Source: Anaerolineaceae bacterium (GTDB taxonomy: Bacteria; Chloroflexota; Anaerolineae; Anaerolineales; Anaerolineaceae). From it: a stretch of 64,000 nt of DNA. The translations under genes were made by a program, and so were the position numbers. The notes under the pieces are model-generated. The model worked only from the letters and a program-made list of their open reading frames with translations, was not told where the DNA came from and made no database searches. The stretch is taken from contig JARKPB010000008.1 of the NCBI GenBank assembly GCA_029975475.1, forward strand, positions 1,116,001-1,180,000, given 5' to 3'. Below, piece by piece: positions 40,905 through 47,798 of this stretch (position 1 is its first letter; every line of letters starts with the position of its first letter).

Positions 40905-41449
40905 TCTTTTGCCAGTGTCGGTTCGATTTTTCCCGAGGATAAATTTTCTTTAAATTCCAATAAGTATATTAATGAAGAAAGTCTGTTCAAAAAACGGAGC
41001 AGTTCTGGATTCTGGATATGATTCGCGGCCAGCATTTCTGCAACCCGGCGCTCAGCCCGCCGGATAACCGTGCGCGCAAGATCCAGCGCGCCGCCAGGAA
41101 TCGAGTCGCCAGGCAAGATGAATTCATTGGGCAGTTGTATCTGTCCCTCTAATGAGTCGGCAAGATTTTCCAGCTCGCTGACCTGGTCGCCTGTTATCCT
41201 GCGGAACTTTTCGGCGTTTTCAGGGGTGGCGGCCACTTCTGCCATGACCTGGTAAAGATACCGCTGCATTTTTTCCAGCAGCGTCCGGATTTCCGGGTCG
41301 GTCGAGAAAGCCTTTGCCAGACCCAGGGCGGCGGTGGATTCATCCAACGACCCCAGCGTCTCCATACGCAGGTCATACTTGGGGATTCTGCCTCTGCCCA
41401 GCATTCCGGTCATACCTTCATCCCCTTCGCGGGTATAAAATGGGCTCAT
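40901..41449 (-). CDS. pduO: cob(I)alamin adenosyltransferase, PduO type
   Basis: The 182-residue protein transfers the adenosyl group of ATP to cob(I)alamin to make coenzyme B12. The PduO ATP-binding N-terminus FYTREGDEGMTGMLG, the LGSLDESTAALG block and the C-terminal RRAERRVAEML and LRFLNRLSSLIYLL helices are present. Start 41449 has GAGGTG five nt upstream, and the preceding gene stops only 2 nt before it. Adenosylcobalamin would serve methylmalonyl-CoA mutase, which could feed a methylmalonyl-CoA decarboxylase. Confidence 0.93.
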   Translation of the reverse strand: MSPFYTREGDEGMTGMLGRGRIPKYDLRMETLGSLDESTAALGLAKAFSTDPEIRTLLEKMQRYLYQVMAEVAATPENAEKFRRITGDQVSELENLADSLEGQIQLPNEFILPGDSIPGGALDLARTVIRRAERRVAEMLAANHIQNPELLRFLNRLSSLIYLLEFKENLSSGKIEPTLAKE

Positions 41450-41451
41450 CT

Positions 41452-42018
41452 TCACCTCGTTCGACAGCGGTATAAAAACCACCATTCAGGCTGCGGGAAT
41501 AAAAATTCCAACTCCGACTCCCAGAGGAAGCCTCCCGCTTCCGTTGCAGCTTTCAACCTCTGATCGCAATCTGAAAGGGAGTTTACCAGGTTATCGTCAA
41601 TTGTACCCGCGTTTTTTTCCAGCAAGTGGATCATCGCCCGCTGACGCACGCCGACGGCGTACATTTCATTCCCGGGATGGCTATTTTCAAGCCAGCCGTC
41701 CAGAAAATCCTTCCAGGAGGCCATCCGCGAGGAAAATTCTCGCAGGCATTTCTTCTGCCAGTGGGCGCGCCAGCGGGATTGAATCTGGACAACGCTTTCC
41801 AGCGCGGTATGAAACGGAAGATCTTCTGGATCTTGATACCCTTCGAGCCGTTTAACGGCCAGAAGAAGTGCCCCGGGGGTCAGGCGCGAGGACAAATCAA
41901 GACCGCCGCGATACACAGACGGTCCATACAGTTCTGAAGATAGAAGATACGCTTCGAGGTTCTCCGCAGCGCTGAGGACAAATTCGCGGTCGCGGGCTAA
42001 AAAAACCGGGATCTTCAT
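41452..42018 (-). CDS. hypothetical helical protein
   Basis: The 188-residue protein is rich in Trp, Leu and charged residues (for example QIQSRWRAHWQKKCLREF). It has no signal peptide or membrane segment and no motif I recognise. It is the gene before pduO, with a 2-nt gap, and follows the peptide-binding protein gene by 7 nt. All four genes therefore form one transcript. No function is proposed. Confidence 0.6.
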   Translation of the reverse strand: MKIPVFLARDREFVLSAAENLEAYLLSSELYGPSVYRGGLDLSSRLTPGALLLAVKRLEGYQDPEDLPFHTALESVVQIQSRWRAHWQKKCLREFSSRMASWKDFLDGWLENSHPGNEMYAVGVRQRAMIHLLEKNAGTIDDNLVNSLSDCDQRLKAATEAGGFLWESELEFLFPQPEWWFLYRCRTR

Positions 42019-42025
42019 GCCAGAT

Positions 42026-43696
42026 TCAGGGCGTGGCCTGGTTGGTGCGCTGCGCCTGCAGATACCAGCCGGTTACGGTTGAAAAACGATCCGCGGTGTC
42101 GAATAATGGGCCAAACGAAATTCCCTGAACCTTTTGATCGACTGCGTAGGTATACACCGGATAAAACAACGGCAGGGACGGGAGTTCTTTATTGAAGATC
42201 ACCTGGAAATTGCGGTAGAGGCGAACCCGTTCCTCGAAACTGGCGGTCAGGCGGGCGCCTTCCAGGTATTCTGACGCCATACGGTTATCCCACTGGGAAT
42301 AATTTTGACCACCGGTGGCCTGCACCTGATCCCAGAATGGATACGGATCAGGGTCGGGCGAACGGGAGAGGTTGAGGTCTACCAGCGCGGCCTGATATTC
42401 GCGTTTGTTTAGATAATCACCAATCAGCTGGTCATAGGGCACAGCCTGCAGGGTAACAAAGATATTCAACGCGGCCCAGTCCGCCTTGAGTGATTCAGCG
42501 ATCAGGCGGTGCGTTTCGTCATCCGGATAAAGCAGGGTGAACTTGAGCTCGACATTGTTTTTCTTACGCGGTGAAGTTTCATCACCGCTAAGGACGTAGC
42601 CGCCTTCACGGAGATCAAATTTCGCTTTTTCCAGATCGTATTCCCAGGCGGGGGTACCTTCATAATAGGCCCAGTTTTCAGGAAAAATCGGCCCGTTCGC
42701 CAGAATTGCCTGCCCGTTAAACACAGTATTGATGATTTTTTGACGGTTGATCCCGTTCATCAAAGCGATGCGCACCACCGCATCCTGGAAAAAAGCCACT
42801 TCAGGATTTTTCAGGTTTAAAAAGACGATGGTCATTTGCGGCAGCCGGCCGGAATACAGATTCAGAGTTGGCTCTTTGAGCGCTTCGTTAATCACATCCG
42901 GGGTGATTCGGCTGATACCCTGAACAATCCCTTCCCGATAGGCCTGCAAGGCAGCGGAGGAATCCGGGTAATATCGAAAAATGAATTGTTGAATAAAGGG
43001 CTTCTGGCCGTAATAATATTCATTCGGCACCAGAACGGCCCCGGTGACCGCGCCGTTCTCGACAATCATCTGCTCCAGCCGATAAGGGCCGCTGCCCACC
43101 GGTTCGTAGTTGAAGGGGTGATTGACCACGCCGAGAATGTCATAGCCGCTGAGGATATGCTCTGGCAGAATGCCAAAGGTCAGGTAATCCAGAAACGGCG
43201 CGAACGGTTCAGGGAGTTTGAACTGCATCTGCGTGTCGGTGAAATCCAGTACTTCCACCGATTTCCAGAACTCCTGAAGATCGGCCGGAATGATATCCCC
43301 GCCGTTGCGCATTAATTCAATGGTGAATAGAACATCCCGGGTGGTTAACGGTTCGCCGTCTGACCATTTGAGATCAGGCTTTAACGTGAAATTGTAGATC
43401 GTACCATCCAGGGAAACCCCCCAGGCTTCGGCCAGATCAGCCGTGGGCAGGCCGCGCGCGTCAAATTTAATCAACCCTGAAAACAGCAGGCGGTCCACAT
43501 CGCGGTCAGCCGAATTGAAGGCATCCAGCAGAGGATTAAAACGCTGATAAGATCCAACCAGCGCTTCTGTGTAGGAACCGCCTTCGACCGGTTGAGGTCC
43601 CAGCGGTTGAACGCCGCTCTGCTGTGTCAGCAGTAAAACAGCCAGAACAATCCCGGTTGCGAAAATTATGACCAATTGCCAGCGAAGTTTTTTCAT
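42026..43696 (-). CDS. ABC transporter substrate-binding protein, family 5 (peptide/nickel type)
   Basis: The 556-residue secreted protein begins with a membrane segment (about 7-24) but has no lipobox cysteine, so it is probably membrane-anchored by an uncleaved helix or released. Family 5 features are FNPLLDAFNSADRDV, WSDGEPLTTRDVLFTIE, a GSGPYRLE turn and NGINRQKII. It should bind an oligopeptide or similar ligand. No ABC permease or ATPase gene is adjacent, so it would work with a remote or shared transporter. Confidence 0.88.
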   Translation of the reverse strand: MKKLRWQLVIIFATGIVLAVLLLTQQSGVQPLGPQPVEGGSYTEALVGSYQRFNPLLDAFNSADRDVDRLLFSGLIKFDARGLPTADLAEAWGVSLDGTIYNFTLKPDLKWSDGEPLTTRDVLFTIELMRNGGDIIPADLQEFWKSVEVLDFTDTQMQFKLPEPFAPFLDYLTFGILPEHILSGYDILGVVNHPFNYEPVGSGPYRLEQMIVENGAVTGAVLVPNEYYYGQKPFIQQFIFRYYPDSSAALQAYREGIVQGISRITPDVINEALKEPTLNLYSGRLPQMTIVFLNLKNPEVAFFQDAVVRIALMNGINRQKIINTVFNGQAILANGPIFPENWAYYEGTPAWEYDLEKAKFDLREGGYVLSGDETSPRKKNNVELKFTLLYPDDETHRLIAESLKADWAALNIFVTLQAVPYDQLIGDYLNKREYQAALVDLNLSRSPDPDPYPFWDQVQATGGQNYSQWDNRMASEYLEGARLTASFEERVRLYRNFQVIFNKELPSLPLFYPVYTYAVDQKVQGISFGPLFDTADRFSTVTGWYLQAQRTNQATP

Positions 43697-43793
43697 AGGA
43701 TAACTATACCAAAAAGACGGCCACCCCAGAGACTGGCGCGCCGCCTTGCATGAGTTCTACTGGGTTCCCCGAAACGGTACCAATGCAGCAGAA

Positions 43794-44012
43794 TTAGATA
43801 ATCACCGAAGCCAGGGTAAGAATGAAGAACAGGACGCTTAACCCAATTGTGATCCAGAAAAGCGTTTTTTCAATTCCCCGGCGAGCGGTGAACACACCAC
43901 CCGAGTCCTGAGGGGTCAAACCGCCCAGACCGACGCCTTTGTTTTGTAAAATCACGCTTACGGTCAATGCGATTGAAGTTATAATCAAAGCGATGTCAAT
44001 GTAAAGAGCCAC
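43794..44012 (-). CDS. secG: preprotein translocase subunit SecG
   Basis: The 72-residue protein has two helices separated by the SecG loop VILQNKGVGLGGL and the ARRGIEKTLFW second helix start. SecG assists protein export through SecYEG. I chose the GTG at 44012 because AGGAGG lies at the proper distance; an ATG 30 nt upstream lies before that site. It has its own strong promoter and is monocistronic. Confidence 0.9.
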   Translation of the reverse strand: MALYIDIALIITSIALTVSVILQNKGVGLGGLTPQDSGGVFTARRGIEKTLFWITIGLSVLFFILTLASVII

Positions 44013-44044
44013 TGCCTTCCTCCTAATTTGCTTAAAGCACAAGG

Positions 44045-44074
44045 ATTATAAGGGATTACCATCCAATCCGTCAA
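44045..44074 (-). promoter_or_regulatory. promoter of secG
   Basis: On the minus strand TTGACG (44069-44074) and a perfect TATAAT (44045-44050) are 18 nt apart. The start would be ~44038, giving a ~25-nt leader with AGGAGG. Confidence 0.75.
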
Positions 44075-44095
44075 CCACAAAAAGAGGCAACTGTC

Positions 44096-45166
44096 ATGGA
44101 AGAATTGGTCGTAAATTTGCATATGCATACCCCTTTTTCTGACGGATCCGGCACCCACCGGAAAATTGGACAGATCGCCTTGAAGGCTGGTCTGGACGCG
44201 GTAATTGTTACCGATCATAATGTGCTGGTAAAAGGCGTCGAGGATTATTTTGCTAACGATTCTCACCGCACGCTGGTGCTGGTCGGAGAGGAGATTCACG
44301 ACCAGGCCCGCGATCCGCAAAAAAACCACCTGCTGGTGTTCAATACAAAAACCGAACTGGCTCAGCTCGCGGCGGATCCGCAGGAATTGATCCAGGCCGT
44401 GCAAGCAGACGGGGGGTTTTGTTTCATCGCTCATCCGTATGATCCAGAAATGCCCGCCTTTGGTGAAACGGATATTTCCTGGGTGGACTGGCAGGTGAAA
44501 GGATATGCGGGTCTGGAGCTGTGGAATGGTTTCAGCGAATTGAAAAATGTCGCGAAGACCAAACTGGAGGCGGTTTTTTACGCTTTCTTTCCGCAATATA
44601 TCGCTCACAGCCCTCTGGCAGACACTCTGGCAAAATGGGACGAATTGTTGAGGCGCGGGGATCGGGTTTCAGTCGTGGGCGGTTCGGACGCCCACGCATT
44701 ACCAATGAGTCTGGGACCGCTGCGGCGAACCATTTTCCCTTACGAGTTCCACTTTTCAGCAATTAACACACACCTGCTGGTTGATAACGGACTGACTGGC
44801 GATTTGGATACTGACCGAAAGACGATTTATTCTGCTCTAAAAAATGGTCATTCCTTCGTGGGATATGACCTGCCGGCGCCAACCCGCGGTTTCCGTTTTA
44901 GCGCTCAAGGTTTTGACCAAACAGCCGGGATGGGGGAAGAAATCCGTCTGGAGAACGGGGTGACCCTGCAAATCCGCCTGCCCCGGCCGACCTATACGCG
45001 CTTGATACGCAACGGGGAAGTGGTAAAGACCTGGGACGGCCGCCAGGTTTGCACCTTCACGGCGACTGAACCGGGTGCCTACCGTGTGGAAGCTTATATT
45101 AACTATCTGGGCAAACAGCGTGGATGGATTTTCAGCAATCCGATTTATCTAATATCATCCAATTAA
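44096..45166 (+). CDS. PHP-domain metal-dependent phosphoesterase
   Basis: The 356-residue protein starts with the PHP metal motif NLHMHTPFSDGSG, followed by VIVTDHN, FIAHPY and GSDAHALPMS, all in the usual order. The C-terminal ~100 residues form a beta-rich domain (TLQIRLPRPTYTRLIRNG) like those added to some secreted or surface PHP proteins. The substrate is unknown. GAGG precedes the ATG. It is followed by a YbaK gene after 6 nt. Confidence 0.85.
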   Translation: MEELVVNLHMHTPFSDGSGTHRKIGQIALKAGLDAVIVTDHNVLVKGVEDYFANDSHRTLVLVGEEIHDQARDPQKNHLLVFNTKTELAQLAADPQELIQAVQADGGFCFIAHPYDPEMPAFGETDISWVDWQVKGYAGLELWNGFSELKNVAKTKLEAVFYAFFPQYIAHSPLADTLAKWDELLRRGDRVSVVGGSDAHALPMSLGPLRRTIFPYEFHFSAINTHLLVDNGLTGDLDTDRKTIYSALKNGHSFVGYDLPAPTRGFRFSAQGFDQTAGMGEEIRLENGVTLQIRLPRPTYTRLIRNGEVVKTWDGRQVCTFTATEPGAYRVEAYINYLGKQRGWIFSNPIYLISSN

Positions 45167-45172
45167 ACCACT

Positions 45173-45664
45173 ATGCCTGCGGTAAATAATGTAACCCGAT
45201 TGCTCGATTCAAAAAAGATTGTCTACCAGGCTTTTGAAACGCCGGCGGAAAAACTTGGCGCTGCCGCGACTGCCCAGCTGCTGGGTGTTCCGGTTAAACA
45301 GGTTTTTAAGACGATCGTCGTGCAGAGAACCACACCGGGCAAACCCATCCTGGCGGTGATCCCAGGGAATCGAGAAGTGGATATGAAATTGCTGGCGCAG
45401 GCGGTTAATGAAAAAAAACTGCATCTGCCCACTGAAAAAGAGGCTGAAAACCTGACCGGGTTACAGGCAGGAGGAATTTCTCCACTGGCGCTGCTCAATA
45501 AAGGTTTCCAGGTCTTGCTGGACCGCAGCGCTGAAGACTTTGAGTCAGTCCACATATCCGGCGGACAACGCGGGTTGAACCTGCGCCTGCCGGTGCGCAG
45601 CCTGATTGAGTTAACACGGGCCAGGGTGGCGGACATCAGCCGCCCGCCTGGCGCAGCGGTTTGA
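45173..45664 (+). CDS. YbaK/EbsC-family aminoacyl-tRNA deacylase
   Basis: The 163-residue protein hydrolyses mischarged Cys-tRNA(Pro) or a related substrate. The family lysine and glycine pattern is present: QVFKTIVVQ, then VIPGNREVDMKLLAQAV, GGISPLALLNKG and the end ISGGQRGLNLRLP. The length is normal. It lies 6 nt after the PHP gene, so the two are probably co-transcribed without functional linkage. Confidence 0.9.
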   Translation: MPAVNNVTRLLDSKKIVYQAFETPAEKLGAAATAQLLGVPVKQVFKTIVVQRTTPGKPILAVIPGNREVDMKLLAQAVNEKKLHLPTEKEAENLTGLQAGGISPLALLNKGFQVLLDRSAEDFESVHISGGQRGLNLRLPVRSLIELTRARVADISRPPGAAV

Positions 45665-45688
45665 AGACCCGATCCATCCCGGCTGGTT

Positions 45689-45694
45689 TATAAT
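45689..45694 (+). promoter_or_regulatory. -10 box 6 nt before fhaA-like start (leaderless start)
   Basis: A perfect TATAAT ends 6 nt before the ATG at 45701, so transcription would begin at about the start codon. No good -35 is placed at 16-18 nt, and no ribosome site fits in the gap. A leaderless mRNA is suggested. Confidence 0.5.
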
Positions 45695-45700
45695 TCAGGT

Positions 45701-46486
45701 ATGCCATTTTCCCTTCAGCAGATCGAGATCGCTTTACAAACGCTGGTGGACCGGCTGTCAGAGGCCGTTTTCAGCAAGGATCACACGACCCTGCTGGCGA
45801 AACGCATCCTGGATGCATTACGCGATTACCTTGAGCAGCAGGAAAGCGGCCGCGCCCCGGAAAAATTTACTATATTCATGCATCCAGAAGATCTAAAGAA
45901 TATCCCCCCCGGCACTGAATGGTCTGACCGCATCAGCGCCGCGCTGATAGAAACCGGCGGGCAGATCGGTTTGGAATTTTCCACCGATCCGCTTATCCAG
46001 TTCGCCCCAGATCAGAGCCTGACGCCCGGCGACATCGAGATTATCGCGGAAGGAAAAGGCCGCGCGATTGGGTCCACCGCTGTTTACCGCCAGGCATCCT
46101 TTGAAGCCGACAGCACTCTCAACCCGGGCGATTTACATGCCTATTTAATCCTTGAAGGTCAAAATCTATTTCAGCTCAACCGGCCGGTTTACAACCTCGG
46201 CCGCCGAAAGGAAAACGATCTCGTCATTGATGATCCGCGCGTTTCTAGAAACCACGCCCAACTGCGCTTCAGCAACGGGCATTACCGCGTATTTGACTTG
46301 AACTCCACCGGCGGTACTTTTGTAAACCAGCAGCGGATCGTCCAGCATCAATTGGCTCCTGGGGATGTGATCTCGCTGGCCGGATACGCGATCATCTACG
46401 GGCAGGAGAGAGCGACGGGGCAGACCGGTCCAGCTGGCGGGACAACCACCGAATTACCGGCCGGTAAAGAGGACGGGGCCGAATGA
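45701..46486 (+). CDS. fhaA: FhaA-like protein (DUF3662 + FHA domain)
   Basis: The 261-residue protein has an N-terminal DUF3662 domain (residues 1-125; QIEIALQTLVDRL, FTIFMHPEDLK). A C-terminal FHA domain (about 160-235) follows, with LGRRKENDLVIDD, VSRNHAQL and NSTGGTFVN, the phosphothreonine-binding residues. In actinobacteria FhaA binds phosphorylated cell-wall proteins and sits in the fhaA-fhaB-pstP-rodA-pbpA-pknAB operon. Here fhaB, MTA phosphorylase and a RodA-PBP fusion follow, so a cell-wall role is likely. The end overlaps the next gene by 4 nt. Confidence 0.88.
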   Translation: MPFSLQQIEIALQTLVDRLSEAVFSKDHTTLLAKRILDALRDYLEQQESGRAPEKFTIFMHPEDLKNIPPGTEWSDRISAALIETGGQIGLEFSTDPLIQFAPDQSLTPGDIEIIAEGKGRAIGSTAVYRQASFEADSTLNPGDLHAYLILEGQNLFQLNRPVYNLGRRKENDLVIDDPRVSRNHAQLRFSNGHYRVFDLNSTGGTFVNQQRIVQHQLAPGDVISLAGYAIIYGQERATGQTGPAGGTTTELPAGKEDGAE

Positions 46487-46923
46487 GCGGAATGATCGTA
46501 CTGGTATTGAGGCTGCTCCTGGCAGCAGCTTTATATGCATTTTTTCTGGCTGCTCTTTTTTTCCTGTGGCGGCAGTTCAAAAGTGGAGAAAACAACCACC
46601 TGCCCGCCGGCGGGAGAATCGCCATCCGCAACTTACTGGATGAACAACAGCAGCCCATCACCTTCCTGAAGACGGTTATCACCATCGGGCGAGACGCCGA
46701 TAATGATTTAATCCTGGATGACGACACCGTGTCTTCCCGCCACGCGCGCCTGTTCTATCAGCAGAAACAGTGGTGGCTGGAAGACCAGCAATCTACCAAC
46801 GGTACATTTTTAAATGGGCAGGCGATCAGTACCCCGACCGTTGTGATTTCCGGTGATCGGGTCGGCTGCGGACGAATTGACCTTGAGGTGATCATTCAAA
46901 CAGCAGCTAAGCTAGGTGATTAG
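46483..46923 (+). CDS. fhaB: FhaB-like protein (membrane anchor + FHA domain)
   Basis: The 146-residue protein has one N-terminal helix (about 6-27) and an FHA domain with ITIGRDADNDLILDD, VSSRHARL and STNGTFLNG, so a phosphothreonine site is intact. The layout equals mycobacterial FhaB/FipA. It is coupled to fhaA by a 4-nt overlap. No Ser/Thr kinase or phosphatase gene is in the window, although FHA domains need one. Confidence 0.88.
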   Translation: MSGMIVLVLRLLLAAALYAFFLAALFFLWRQFKSGENNHLPAGGRIAIRNLLDEQQQPITFLKTVITIGRDADNDLILDDDTVSSRHARLFYQQKQWWLEDQQSTNGTFLNGQAISTPTVVISGDRVGCGRIDLEVIIQTAAKLGD

Positions 46924-46938
46924 TGGAAGGAGGAAGGT

Positions 46939-47793
46939 ATGAAATCAACCCCAGTGCTCGGCATAATTGGCGGATCCGGTATTTACAACCTGCCTGCGCT
47001 CACCCATCTGGAGCCGCATGAAATCGACACGCCATACGGCCGGCCGAGCTCACCCGTCTGGACCGGAAGCATTAACGGCCGGACAGTCGCGTTTCTCGCC
47101 CGTCACGGTGTTGGCCACTTTATTTCCCCTGGCGAAGTCAATTACCGCGCGAATATTTTTGCCCTGAAGATGATGGGGGTAAAGCGAATTGTCTCGATAA
47201 GCGCCTGCGGATCGCTGCGCGAAGATTATAAACCCGGAGAAATTGTCATTCCCGATCAGCTGGTAGATTTTACCCGCGGACGTAAAAACACATTTTTCGG
47301 CGATGGGCTGGTGGCGCACATCAGCCCGGCCGATCCATACTGCAGTTCGCTGAGCTCTCTTACGCTTCAGGCTGTTCAGAAAGCCGGAGCGACCGCGCAT
47401 TTTGGCGGGACGCTGATCACCATTGAAGGCCCTCGATTTTCGACGCGCGGGGAATCCAATCTGTTTCGCTCGTGGGGTATGTCCATTATTGGTATGACCG
47501 CCTGCCCGGAAGCTTTTCTGGCGCGCGAAGCGCAGCTGTGTTACTGCACCATGGCGCATGTAACCGATTATGACGTCTGGCATATGAGCGAATCGCCGGT
47601 TACCGTGGAAATGGTCATCCGCACGCTCAATCAAAATACGACCATCGCCCAGGAAGCGGTTGTGCATTTGACGGCTTCTCTTCCGGAAGAAACCGAATGC
47701 GAGTGCCATCACGCCCTGCGGGATGCGATTATCACTGCCCCGGAAAAGATTAACGAGGAAGGGCTGGCGCGGTTAAACTGGCTGAAGCAATAA
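46939..47793 (+). CDS. mtnP: S-methyl-5'-thioadenosine phosphorylase
   Basis: The 284-residue enzyme splits methylthioadenosine (a polyamine-synthesis by-product) to adenine and methylthioribose-1-phosphate. PNP-family motifs are GIIGGSGIYNLP, ARHGVGHFISPGEVNYRANI, ISACGSLREDY, IEGPRFSTRGESNLFRSWG and VTDYDVWH. The usual INMT becomes IGMT and the PEVVLAKE region reads PEAFLARE, small deviations that might alter base preference. It sits between fhaB and the RodA-PBP gene, where actinobacteria have pstP. GGAAGGAGG precedes the ATG. Confidence 0.9.
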   Translation: MKSTPVLGIIGGSGIYNLPALTHLEPHEIDTPYGRPSSPVWTGSINGRTVAFLARHGVGHFISPGEVNYRANIFALKMMGVKRIVSISACGSLREDYKPGEIVIPDQLVDFTRGRKNTFFGDGLVAHISPADPYCSSLSSLTLQAVQKAGATAHFGGTLITIEGPRFSTRGESNLFRSWGMSIIGMTACPEAFLAREAQLCYCTMAHVTDYDVWHMSESPVTVEMVIRTLNQNTTIAQEAVVHLTASLPEETECECHHALRDAIITAPEKINEEGLARLNWLKQ

Positions 47794-47798
47794 ACTTC

